Below are positions 17,358-26,179 of a stretch of 64,000 bases of DNA, one piece after another. How positions within the stretch are numbered: position 1 is the stretch's first letter; the number at the start of each line of letters is the position of its first letter. This DNA comes from Blastococcus sp. HT6-30 (GTDB lineage: Bacteria; Actinomycetota; Actinomycetes; Mycobacteriales; Geodermatophilaceae), in NCBI RefSeq assembly GCF_039729015.1, contig NZ_CP155792.1, forward strand, positions 950,001 to 1,014,000, given 5' to 3'. The translations under genes were made by a program, and so were the position numbers. The notes beneath the pieces were generated by a model. It worked only from the letters and a program-made list of their open reading frames with translations. It made no database searches and had not been told where the DNA came from.

Positions 17358-18640
17358 CCGCAGCCGACCTGCCGCCGCAGCTGCGCGACTATCTGGCTCA
17401 TCCCGCCCTCGCCCCGCTGTGGACCGCAGTCCGCCGCCGGCTGGAGGGCAACCGGCTCGCCGTCACCGGCGCCGTGTCGGTCGACCTGGACGACGCCGCC
17501 GCCGGCCGGCTATCCGGGCTGCTCGGCGGGCACCCGGTCCGGCCCGGCCGGCCGCGCATCCGGCTCGAGACCCTCGACGCGGCCTTGCGCCGCTCCATCG
17601 CCGGCTCCGGCCTGATCTCGGTGCTGACCGCGCTCGGCGGTCCCCTCACCGACCGCGCCGCCACCCGCGACCGGCGGCAGCAGGCGCAGGCGCAGCTGTG
17701 GTCGCAGATGGACGCCGGCCTGGCCGCCGCAGGGCTGGCTGAAGCGGGCTGGGTCCCGGCCTACCTCGAGGGCGTCCGCCGCGCCGGGCTGCTGACCCGC
17801 GCTGGCGCCGACGCCGCCACCGCGATCGAGCACGCCGTCCGCGCCCTGCAGCAGTTGGCGCCCGGCACGATCCTCACCGGCGCCGAAGAGCCCACCGAGC
17901 CGCGCCGGGAGCTGGCCGAACTCGCTGGCGCGGTGACCGGCGACGCGCACGGGCTGGATGACGACCGAATCGCATCCGCGCTCGTGCTCCGCGCGGCCTC
18001 GGCGGCCGCCGGTGACCCGGCGCCGTCGTCGGCCGCCGAGCGCCGCGCCGGGTGGGACCGGTTGGGCGTGACCACAGACCAGGTGTCGGGCACCGTCCTG
18101 GTCTGGGGCCTACGGCCCCCCGGGCCGCACCGGTGGGCGGCGCTCATGGGAGAGCGGGCCGATCTGGGCCTGGCGACCCACCTGACCCTGCAGGAGCTCC
18201 GCGCGATGGCCGGGCAACCGGTCGCCGTCGCCGGGCAGCGGGTCCACGCCTGCGAGAACCCGCAGGTGCTGCAGGCAGCGGCCCGGGCCGGCGTGCTCGG
18301 ACCACTGGTCTGCTTCGCCGGGAACCCAGCCGCGGCCGGGCTGCAGATGCTGGGGCGACTCCTCGCCGACGGCGTCGAAGTGGCCTACCACGGCGACTTC
18401 GACTGGCCGGGGATCCGCATCACCGGCCGGCTGCTGCAGCGTGGCGCGGTGCCGTGGCGCATGGGCGCCGCCGACTACGACGACGCCATCCGCGGACTCG
18501 ATCCCGGCACCGGGCTGGCGCTGTCCGGGTCGCCGGCCGACACCCCGTGGGACCCGGCGCTCGGCGCGCGGATGCGCCACGTCGGGGTCGCCGCGCACGA
18601 GGAGTCCCTGCTCCCAACGCTGCTCCAGGACCTCCTGTGA
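17354..18640 (+). CDS. jetD: Wadjet JetD (TIGR02679-like Toprim nuclease)
   Basis: ATG 17354 overlaps the jetC stop; 428 aa. The C-terminal half has the Toprim pattern: glutamate in CENPQVL (near 298), then VAYHGDFDWPGIRI (near 342) with the conserved D-x-D. JetD is the topoisomerase VI/Spo11-like nuclease that cuts DNA once JetABC has extruded a small circle. The N-terminal 200 residues form the arm domain that contacts the JetABC motor. The gene ends 48 bp before a convergent gene. With jetABC this completes a type I Wadjet operon of about 8.4 kb. Confidence 0.9.
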   Translation: MTAADLPPQLRDYLAHPALAPLWTAVRRRLEGNRLAVTGAVSVDLDDAAAGRLSGLLGGHPVRPGRPRIRLETLDAALRRSIAGSGLISVLTALGGPLTDRAATRDRRQQAQAQLWSQMDAGLAAAGLAEAGWVPAYLEGVRRAGLLTRAGADAATAIEHAVRALQQLAPGTILTGAEEPTEPRRELAELAGAVTGDAHGLDDDRIASALVLRAASAAAGDPAPSSAAERRAGWDRLGVTTDQVSGTVLVWGLRPPGPHRWAALMGERADLGLATHLTLQELRAMAGQPVAVAGQRVHACENPQVLQAAARAGVLGPLVCFAGNPAAAGLQMLGRLLADGVEVAYHGDFDWPGIRITGRLLQRGAVPWRMGAADYDDAIRGLDPGTGLALSGSPADTPWDPALGARMRHVGVAAHEESLLPTLLQDLL

Positions 18641-18688
18641 AGGCCGCACGCGAAGCGGTCCGACGTTCGGGAGTCACCCTGGTTCTGC

Positions 18689-19060
18689 TCAGCCCCGCTG
18701 ATCCCGCACCCACAGGAGGGCCACCACGCCGCCGATCCAGAACTGATCACCCAGAGCCAGCAGCTGCTGCCACCCGGACTCGTCGATGTCCTTGGGGCCG
18801 CCGGCGTCCTGGATGGCGGCCAGCGCATCGATCGCCTGCGAGGTCAGCAGCCACGACGGCCGCCTGCAGCTGACCTCCAACGACGCGCATGCGCACCGGC
18901 TCCCCGGAACGGTCAGCGAGCAGGCGTAGCAGGTACAGCACACAGCGAGCTCAGACGCGAACATCGGCTCGACGGCGGGAAGTCGGTCGGCCACCGCGAC
19001 GAAGCAGGTCTCGTCGCACACCATGACCACCGCGCCGCCGTCCGTGGGCAGAAAGAACAC
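18689..19060 (-). CDS. Small cysteine-rich hypothetical protein
   Basis: I choose GTG 19060, preceded by GGAGG at 5 nt, giving 123 aa starting FFLPTDGG; the open frame continues far upstream but only into the repeat array. Nine cysteines crowd the first 65 residues, including AVCCTCYAC and SRCACASLEVSC, suggesting a zinc- or disulfide-stabilised fold. The C-terminal half is amphipathic and contains DESGWQQLLALGDQFW. It is convergent with jetD and divergent from the helicase operon, with the repeat array in between, so it may belong to either system or to neither. Function unknown. Confidence 0.5.
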   Translation of the reverse strand: MFFLPTDGGAVVMVCDETCFVAVADRLPAVEPMFASELAVCCTCYACSLTVPGSRCACASLEVSCRRPSWLLTSQAIDALAAIQDAGGPKDIDESGWQQLLALGDQFWIGGVVALLWVRDQRG

Positions 19061-19142
19061 AGGAGCCTCCAGGGCTCGGCCGGCCACCCGCCGGCGGGGC
19101 GGCGCCGGGACAGCGCCGCGGCCGGACACGTGCCGGCGGCCG

Positions 19143-19602
19143 GCGCTGCTGCATTCGTTGGCGGCGCCGAGGACCGCGGCGTCGACGTTCGGTTCGGTTC
19201 GGTCAGGTGGTTGGCCCTCGCTGCTGCGAGCGCAGCGCCGAGGACCGCGGGCATGGGGCCCGGTAGTTGCCTGATCGGCTGCGCTCGGTCCTCGTTGCTG
19301 CCATGGCAGCGGTGAGGACGAGCACGGTGACTGCTCCGGCGCGTCTACCGGTGGGCCGTGGTCCTCCCGATTGCGATGGCAGCGTCGAGGACGGAGGGGA
19401 TGCTCGTGGGTTCCCCCCTCGGTGGCGCTTGATCCTCGTTGACTGCGATCGCGGCTGATGAACGGACGCGGGTGACTGCGCGAGCGTCTACGCGTTGCCG
19501 TCGTCCTCCCGTCTGCGTTGGCAGCGTCGAGGACCACGGAAGTGGCGCCTGGGATGCGCGCAATCGTGGGAACGGGTTCGCTGCGATCGCGTCGATCAGG
19601 AC
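19143..19602. repeat. Tandem array of seven ~72-bp dyad-bearing repeats
   Basis: Seven copies of a roughly 32-bp element end at 19174, 19245, 19319, 19392, 19463, 19534 and 19602, so the period is 68-74 bp. The best copies (19288-19319, 19361-19392, 19503-19534) start GTCCTC, carry GGCAGCG in the middle and end GAGGAC, making each an imperfect palindrome. The intervening 37-42 bp alternate between two types: GTGACTGC...GCGTCTAC recurs after copies 3 and 5, giving a higher-order unit of about 143 bp. The array fills the divergent region between the Cys-rich gene and the helicase operon. It could be a set of protein-binding sites or RNA hairpins. Confidence 0.75.
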
Positions 19603-19693
19603 CCGGTAGGGGTAAGCGACACCGCGATGCATCGAAATGTCCCTCCCCGCGGCTACGGTGTGCGCTGGCACACGAACGACGGGGGCGACACGC

Positions 19694-22600
19694 GTGGCAG
19701 AGGCTGGTGGGGGAGCGGGTTCGGCACTCCCGGCGGCAGCGAAACGGCTCATCGATCTGATTGCCGAGCACCCCGATGGGCTGACCTCGGCTGAGCTCAT
19801 CGCTGTCGCGCAGACCCGGTTTCCCCGGCTGGACCCTCGCCGGGTCACCGATCTGGTGGCTCGTGCGCTGGCCGCCGGTGCGGTGCACGAGACCGGAGGG
19901 CGGCTGCACGGGTTTACCGCGGCCATGCCGACCGCCACAACCTCAGCCCAGGAGACCGCGCCGGCACCGTCCGGTTCCCGGCCATTGCGTGCGGTTGCGC
20001 TCGATCTAGAGTCGGTGGTCAAGACGACCGCGACCGAGCCCTACCTCGACAAACGGATCTTCCAGATCGGTGTCGTCCGGTTCGGCACCGACGCAGACTG
20101 GGTGGCCGCCGACCCGCGACGCGACTGGTTCCTCGTCCTGCCTGACCCCAGCTGGGAGATCCGCTCGAGCGACCTGGCAGCCCGGCACGCCAACGGCGCG
20201 GTGTCTCCAGCGCAGGCGCTGGAGGAGCTGCACGCATACACAGCCGACGCGGACATGGTCGTCACCTACAACGGCACCGAGGCCGACTTTCGCCTGCTGG
20301 CGGCCGCCTACGAGCGTGAGGGACTGCCATCGCTGGCTCCGGCGCTGGTGGATGCGTACTACCTGACGCTGGCGCTGTGGCCGACCCAGCGCTCCCACCG
20401 GCTCGCTGAGCTCGCCGACGTCCTCGGGGTGGACCGGTCCGGGTTGGGCTGGCACGACGCCGGTGACGACGCCGAACTGCTGGCCCGGCTGATGCGCCAC
20501 GCCGGCGACAATCTGACCAGCCGCCCGGCCGGCCTGGTCGACCTGATCGCCGCCGTGTGCGCGGACTCCCCGGCCTGGACGCTCGTGCGGCACCTGGCCG
20601 CGGCATCAGCTGGCGCCGCACCGGGGGAGGCGCACGGGACTGTCCGCGTACACGGCGTTGGCGACGTCGCCGCCGTCCTCGGCGGGCTTCTGACCGGTCA
20701 CCAACCCCGCCGGCTGCCGCCGGGTACGCCGGCCACCGCCGCGCCCGGCCGCCGGTCGCTGACCGTGGATGCTGGTCTGCGCGGCGATGAAGGACGGGTG
20801 GATCCGGCGAAGCTGGCCCAGACCGAGCACCAGGGGAAGGCGCGCCGCCGCCCGGCACAGGAGGTGATGACCGCCGCGCTGCACACCTGGGCCGACGCCG
20901 GGGTACCGGCGCTGGTGGAAGCGCCGACCGGTACCGGGAAGAGCTATGCGGCGCTGGCCGCAGCGCTGGACTGGCTGGCCGGCGGACCGAATCGGACCGC
21001 GATCATCACGACGTTCACCAAGCAGCTGCAGGCGCAGCTGGCCGACGACGTCGCCTCACTCGACGCGCACGTGCCCGGGCTGCTCGCGGTCAGCGACGTG
21101 GTGAAGGGGCAGAGCAACCGGCTGTCGCTGCGGGCGCTCAGTGCCGCGCTGGCCGACGCGACCACCTTGGATGCCCGCCGCTCCCGACGGCCCGGGAATC
21201 GCAATCGGTTCCTGGAACGTCCGGCGTTCCGGGAACTACTGGCGTTCCTCACGCTGCGGTTGATCGCCTCGACCGACGTGCTTGCCTCGTGGGCGGCGCA
21301 CTCGGTTGACCCGGTGGACTGCCCGGCGTTCTTCACCGGGTACGCCGGCCCGGTCCTGCCGGTGTGGCTTGAGTCGCTGAGCCAGGCCGCCAACGGGGAG
21401 TACGACGCCGGCTCCGGCACACCGGTGGCCGCTCACACCGACGCGGTCGCCGAGGCGCTGGCAACCCACCGGCTGCTGTTGGCCAACCACGCGCTGCTGC
21501 TGGCGCACATCGACGATCTGCAGGCCATGGGCTCGGACACGCTGCTCATCGTCGACGAGGCCCACCAGCTCGAGGACGCGGCGACCTCAGCACTGACGAA
21601 GACGCTGGACTACCGCGCCGTGGAGGATCTGCTCAGCGAGCTGGCCGCGTGGACTGACGGCGCCCGCCGCAGCCCGGAGCGCGATGCCGTGCTTGAGGCG
21701 GTAGGCAACCTGGAGATCCTGCTCGACCACGAGCAGCTGCCGCGGGTGGCCGGGCACGCGTTCGACGCGCGCGGCACCGGCGCCGGGGTGGTAGTTGGCT
21801 CCCGGACGGTCACGCTGGCCAGCGCGTACGCCGGCACCAGCGGCATCGGGCAGGTGCGCACGCTGACCTCGCTACTGCTGCGCTTGTCCGGTCAGTGCGA
21901 GGCGCTGGTCGGGGCGCTGTCGGCGTACCGGTCGGTGCACGGGCCGTCGCTGGACTTCTTCGAGCACGAGCGGATCGGGTCGCTGCTCGCCCGGTGCGCG
22001 CAGGTCGAGGGGGTGGGCCGGACCATCGTCGACGACGTCGACGCCATCATCGGCCCGTCGCTGGCCACCGGCGGGCCCGCGGCCTCCGTCCCCGGCATGG
22101 CTGGCCTCGCCAGTGGGCCGGCGAGCACTCCGGCCGCCGGCCCGAGCGGGGCATCAGTGGTGACCCGCGGCCCCGCCGCCGATGGCGGAGATCCCGATGC
22201 CGACGGCGGTGACCCCAACGACGACAGCGACGACCTGACCGATCCCGACGACCCCGCCCCTGATGCCGACGGCGATGATCCGGATGCCGACGGCACGGAC
22301 GACGACGACAGCGCGGATGGCGATGATCGCGACGGCGACGATGACACGGCTGCGGTGCCGCTGGGTCCGCTGCCGCCGGGCACCTCCAACCGGGTCGTGT
22401 ACGCCGAGGAGCTTGAGGCGCTGCGTGCGGGTCTGCGCCGCTACCGGTTCCGGATCGCGACCAGCCCGGTGGAGCTGGGAGCCGACACCGTCTGGCAGCA
22501 GTTCCTTGCCACCTTCGCCCGCACCTACTACGTGTCGGCGACGCTGCGGGTGGCCGGCAGCTGGCAGTTCATCCGCGACCGTCTCGGGTTGTCCCCAGCC

Positions 22601-25600
22601 ATTCCGACGATGCACCTGCCGACCCCGTTCGACTACGCCAACCAGGCCGAGCTCGTCTGCTTCGCCGACTTCCCGTCCTGGGCCGAACAGTCCGACGGGG
22701 CCATGCGGACTGTGGCACACCAGCTGGCCGGCTACACCCGCGAGATCGTCACCCCGGTGGACCCTGCCCTTGACGTCGAGGGCAACGTGGTGCCGGGCTC
22801 CCGCGGCGGCTACGACGGCGGCGCGCTGGTGCTGACCACCGCCCGCTCGACCGCCGGCGGCATCGCCGAGTACCTCGCCTCCGGGCTGCGCGCCCGCGAG
22901 GACCAGACGCCGGTCCTGTCGGCACTCGTGCTGGGCAATCCCCGCGCGGTGCGGCAGTTCACCGACGCCGAGCACGGCGGCGGTGTGCTCGTCGGCACCA
23001 AGGGACTGTGGCAGGGCGTCGACGTTGCCGACGAGGAGCGGCTGCGGCTGGTGTGGATCAACAAGCTGCCGTTCGCGCCCTTCGCTGCCCCGGTCATCGA
23101 GGCCCGCCGCGCCGCGGTCACCGTCCGCGCCGAGGCGGCGCACGCCGACGACCCGGACGCAGTGGCCACTGAGCACTACTACCTGCCGCTGGCCGCGCTG
23201 CAGCTGCGCCAGGCCGCCGGCCGGCTCATCCGGTCCGAACGGCACCGCGGCGTCATCGTGATCAGTGACCGGAAGCTGGCCGGGCAGACCGCCCTGCGCC
23301 GTGCCTACCGGCAGACGTTCCTCGGGTCGCTGGACGACGGGCTGCTGCGCGACGATCCGGTCACCGGCGAGCGCGGCGGCGGGAACGTCATGCCGATGGC
23401 CGAGGGCTGGGCGCGGATCTGGAACTTCTACGCCCGCCACGGGTTGCTGAGCTCCGAGCGAGCCGATCAGTTGAGCACCCCTGATGCTCTCGATGAGCAC
23501 ACGCTGCTGCCGCAGACCCGCCGCATCCGGCAACTGGCGCTCACACCCACGCAGGTCGCCGAGCACACCGCCGCCGGAACCTTGGAAGCCGAGGTCCTCT
23601 CCCGGACGGCGACCGTCGGCGGGCTGCTGAACCTGTCCGACGACCCGGCCACTCTCAAGCCCGCGCAGCAGCAGGTCATCGCCGCCGTCGCCGCTGGCCG
23701 CAACGTCCTGGGCCTGCTGCCGACTGGGTTCGGCAAGAGCTTCTGCTTCCAGTTGCCGGCCCTGGTGCTGCCTGGGGTGACGCTGGTGGTGTCCCCGCTG
23801 GTCGCGCTCATGCACGACCAGGCCCTCGAGCTCAACCGCAGCATCGGCGGTGCGGTCCGCGCGCTGGTCGCGCCGCTGCGGGAGTCCTCCAGTCGGGCCG
23901 GGAAGACGGAGGTCGCCGATCAGCTGCTGGGCCGGGCCGACCACGGCATCCGAATGGTGTATGTGTCCCCGGAGCGGCTGTGCCAGCGCCGGTTCCGGGA
24001 GCTGGTCCGGGCCGCGGTCGCCGCCGGCGTGGTCACCCGGATAGCAGTCGACGAGGCCCACACGGTCGTCCAGTGGGACGACTTCCGCCCGTCGATGAGC
24101 CGGGTCGAGCAGTTCCTTGCGCAGCTGCGTCGTGACCACGGGCTGCCGGTCACCGCGCTGACGGCGACCGCGAACCGAACCGTGCTGGCCGGGCTACGCG
24201 AAGGAGTGTTCGGCCTGGACCCCGAGCCGGCCGGGGGGCCGGCCGGGGAAGCCGCCGAGGCCGCGGCCGGCACACTGCTCACGGTGCGGGAGAACCCGAT
24301 CCGTCCGGAGCTGGCGATCTTCCGCCGGACCATGCGTCAGCAGAGCCCGGCGATCGTGGCGGGGCTGGCTGAGGAGGTCCTCGACGCGATCGACGACCAC
24401 GCGATCTTCTACTGCCTGACGGTCAAGGAGGTAGTCGCGCTGCACGCGCACCTGCGCGACTACCTCGGCGAAGGTGGGGTGCGGATCCGCCGGTTCCACG
24501 GGCGGCTCACCGAGGCTGAGAAGTCCGCGGTGATGACTGAATTCCGGGAGGCGCCGCGCAGGGGTGAGGAGGGATTCGCGCCGCTGATCATCGTTGCCAC
24601 GTCGGCGTTCGGGCTCGGCGTGAACCGTCCCGATGTCCGCACCGTGTTCTGCGTCAGCGCACCGACGGACCTGGCCGCGCTTTACCAGCAACTCGGGCGC
24701 GCTGGCCGAGACGCCGCCGGAACCGCCATCACCGGCGCCGACCCCGGCGACCCGGACGGCACTGGCGAGGACGCCACCGGACCGGCCGAGGACACTGGCG
24801 ACGTCCAGACGCCCACCCCGGTGGGGGCCGCCGCGTGCAGCGCGGTCGAACCGCGGCGGGCGAACGTCGGGCTGACGCTGCTGACCACGCGAGGGTTGCG
24901 GCTGGTGCAGTTCATGACCGGCAGCGACTTGCGGCCCGGCCTGCTGGAGCAGATGGGCCGGGCGGTCTTGTCCGCGGGCACCGTGGTCGATGCCGCCGCG
25001 GTGGCCGACGACCTCATCGGCGCCGATCTCACCGCCGGGCACCTGACCGTCGATGAGGCCCGCAAGCCCCGGACCACCGAGGCGTACACCGCCGGGGTGA
25101 TGCGTGCGCTGGCCGCGCTCGCCGGCCTGGGTGCGGTCAGCGACCTGGGGGACTTTCCGCCGCTGTGCACGATCAAGCCCGGCGAGCTCCTCAACGCCCC
25201 CCGTTCCGGCAGCTCCGCCGGGGGGCGGGGCACGGAGGCCGACGACGTCGTCGATGTCGTGGAGGAGCGGGTCGTGATTGCTGTCCTCGCGCTGCCGGTC
25301 CGCCCGACGGCCCCGGGCAAGTTGCACAGGCAGCGGCTGGACGTCGCGGCTCTTGACGGGCACCTGGCCGCGACGGTGGCGCAGTACCGGGCTGTCGCCG
25401 ACGACGCCGCGGGCACCTGGCAGCTGCTGGCCGACCTGCACGATCGCGGGCTGCTCGACGTCTCCGCCGCCCCCAGCCGCCGCCTGATCACGGGCCTGGC
25501 GGTGCACGCCACCGGGCTGCCGGGCCAGTTCCTCACCGCGGTGACCGGCAAGGCCGCCCGGGCGGCGACCGAGATAGCGCTGTTGCGGAGCTTCTTCGCC

Positions 25601-26179
25601 GACACCGCCACCTGCGCCAACCGGAAGTTCGCCGACTACTTCGGCGTCGTCGACCTGCCCAAGGGGTGCTGTACCACCGCGGCCAACCGGTGTTCGGCCT
25701 GCTGGGACGACCCCACCTGGCCCGCAGGGGAGACCAAGCCCGGTGTCGCGGTCGCGCTGGAGACCCCGCGGCCGCGGCCGGCCGGCACACGGACCGATGC
25801 CACGTTCGCCCGGCAGCGCCTCGACGAGCAGGTGCACCGGCTGGTGTGGGAGGTGTACCACGGCGTGCGCGCGCGCGACGTGTTCCGTGCGCTGCGCGGA
25901 GAGGACTCCTACTACGTGCCGACGACCCGCCGCCGAGTCCGGCTGCGGACCGGACTGGTCAACAGCCGGTACTTCGGGGCGAACCCGGCGATCCGGCTCG
26001 ACGACATCGAAGACGCCCTGGTTCGGCTGCAGGCCGAGAAGCGGGTCGAACCAGACGGGCCGCGATGGCGAGAAGCCGGCCACCTCCGCCGGGAGCGGGC
26101 CCGCGCCATCTCCGCCGCAGCCGCAGGGGGGACCGGGGGCAGGGCTGGTTCTGCAGGGACTGCAGGCGGCACCCCTTGA
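19694..26179 (+). CDS. Exonuclease-DinG-RecQ fusion helicase
   Basis: I prefer GTG 19694 (after GGGGGCGAC) to ATG 19637, giving 2161 aa. Order of parts: a short winged helix (about 15-75); a DnaQ-like exonuclease (about 97-275: ALDLES, TYNGTEADFRLL, WHDAGDDAELLARLM); a DinG-type helicase (Walker A APTGTGKS near 410, DEAH near 620, QLRQAAGRLIRSER); an acidic Asp-rich linker (about 830-890); a RecQ-type helicase (Walker A LLPTGFGKS near 1340, DEAH near 1453, TALTATAN, QQLGRAGRD near 1665); and a RecQ-type Cys cluster near 1975-2000 (CANRKFADYFG, CCTTAANRCSAC). I do not see the four Fe-S cysteines of XPD/DinG. First gene of an operon with two large unknown proteins. Likely unwinds and degrades DNA or RNA-DNA. 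Confidence 0.85.
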   Translation: MAEAGGGAGSALPAAAKRLIDLIAEHPDGLTSAELIAVAQTRFPRLDPRRVTDLVARALAAGAVHETGGRLHGFTAAMPTATTSAQETAPAPSGSRPLRAVALDLESVVKTTATEPYLDKRIFQIGVVRFGTDADWVAADPRRDWFLVLPDPSWEIRSSDLAARHANGAVSPAQALEELHAYTADADMVVTYNGTEADFRLLAAAYEREGLPSLAPALVDAYYLTLALWPTQRSHRLAELADVLGVDRSGLGWHDAGDDAELLARLMRHAGDNLTSRPAGLVDLIAAVCADSPAWTLVRHLAAASAGAAPGEAHGTVRVHGVGDVAAVLGGLLTGHQPRRLPPGTPATAAPGRRSLTVDAGLRGDEGRVDPAKLAQTEHQGKARRRPAQEVMTAALHTWADAGVPALVEAPTGTGKSYAALAAALDWLAGGPNRTAIITTFTKQLQAQLADDVASLDAHVPGLLAVSDVVKGQSNRLSLRALSAALADATTLDARRSRRPGNRNRFLERPAFRELLAFLTLRLIASTDVLASWAAHSVDPVDCPAFFTGYAGPVLPVWLESLSQAANGEYDAGSGTPVAAHTDAVAEALATHRLLLANHALLLAHIDDLQAMGSDTLLIVDEAHQLEDAATSALTKTLDYRAVEDLLSELAAWTDGARRSPERDAVLEAVGNLEILLDHEQLPRVAGHAFDARGTGAGVVVGSRTVTLASAYAGTSGIGQVRTLTSLLLRLSGQCEALVGALSAYRSVHGPSLDFFEHERIGSLLARCAQVEGVGRTIVDDVDAIIGPSLATGGPAASVPGMAGLASGPASTPAAGPSGASVVTRGPAADGGDPDADGGDPNDDSDDLTDPDDPAPDADGDDPDADGTDDDDSADGDDRDGDDDTAAVPLGPLPPGTSNRVVYAEELEALRAGLRRYRFRIATSPVELGADTVWQQFLATFARTYYVSATLRVAGSWQFIRDRLGLSPAIPTMHLPTPFDYANQAELVCFADFPSWAEQSDGAMRTVAHQLAGYTREIVTPVDPALDVEGNVVPGSRGGYDGGALVLTTARSTAGGIAEYLASGLRAREDQTPVLSALVLGNPRAVRQFTDAEHGGGVLVGTKGLWQGVDVADEERLRLVWINKLPFAPFAAPVIEARRAAVTVRAEAAHADDPDAVATEHYYLPLAALQLRQAAGRLIRSERHRGVIVISDRKLAGQTALRRAYRQTFLGSLDDGLLRDDPVTGERGGGNVMPMAEGWARIWNFYARHGLLSSERADQLSTPDALDEHTLLPQTRRIRQLALTPTQVAEHTAAGTLEAEVLSRTATVGGLLNLSDDPATLKPAQQQVIAAVAAGRNVLGLLPTGFGKSFCFQLPALVLPGVTLVVSPLVALMHDQALELNRSIGGAVRALVAPLRESSSRAGKTEVADQLLGRADHGIRMVYVSPERLCQRRFRELVRAAVAAGVVTRIAVDEAHTVVQWDDFRPSMSRVEQFLAQLRRDHGLPVTALTATANRTVLAGLREGVFGLDPEPAGGPAGEAAEAAAGTLLTVRENPIRPELAIFRRTMRQQSPAIVAGLAEEVLDAIDDHAIFYCLTVKEVVALHAHLRDYLGEGGVRIRRFHGRLTEAEKSAVMTEFREAPRRGEEGFAPLIIVATSAFGLGVNRPDVRTVFCVSAPTDLAALYQQLGRAGRDAAGTAITGADPGDPDGTGEDATGPAEDTGDVQTPTPVGAAACSAVEPRRANVGLTLLTTRGLRLVQFMTGSDLRPGLLEQMGRAVLSAGTVVDAAAVADDLIGADLTAGHLTVDEARKPRTTEAYTAGVMRALAALAGLGAVSDLGDFPPLCTIKPGELLNAPRSGSSAGGRGTEADDVVDVVEERVVIAVLALPVRPTAPGKLHRQRLDVAALDGHLAATVAQYRAVADDAAGTWQLLADLHDRGLLDVSAAPSRRLITGLAVHATGLPGQFLTAVTGKAARAATEIALLRSFFADTATCANRKFADYFGVVDLPKGCCTTAANRCSACWDDPTWPAGETKPGVAVALETPRPRPAGTRTDATFARQRLDEQVHRLVWEVYHGVRARDVFRALRGEDSYYVPTTRRRVRLRTGLVNSRYFGANPAIRLDDIEDALVRLQAEKRVEPDGPRWREAGHLRRERARAISAAAAGGTGGRAGSAGTAGGTP

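Noticed and set aside
19143-19602. CRISPR array
   Set aside because: Repeats are too divergent (only the ends and a core are kept), the linkers resemble each other in an alternating pattern instead of being unique, and no cas genes are present.
19694-26179. Type IV CRISPR DinG (Csf4)
   Set aside because: No csf genes or true CRISPR array nearby, and the DinG part is embedded in a larger exonuclease/RecQ fusion.
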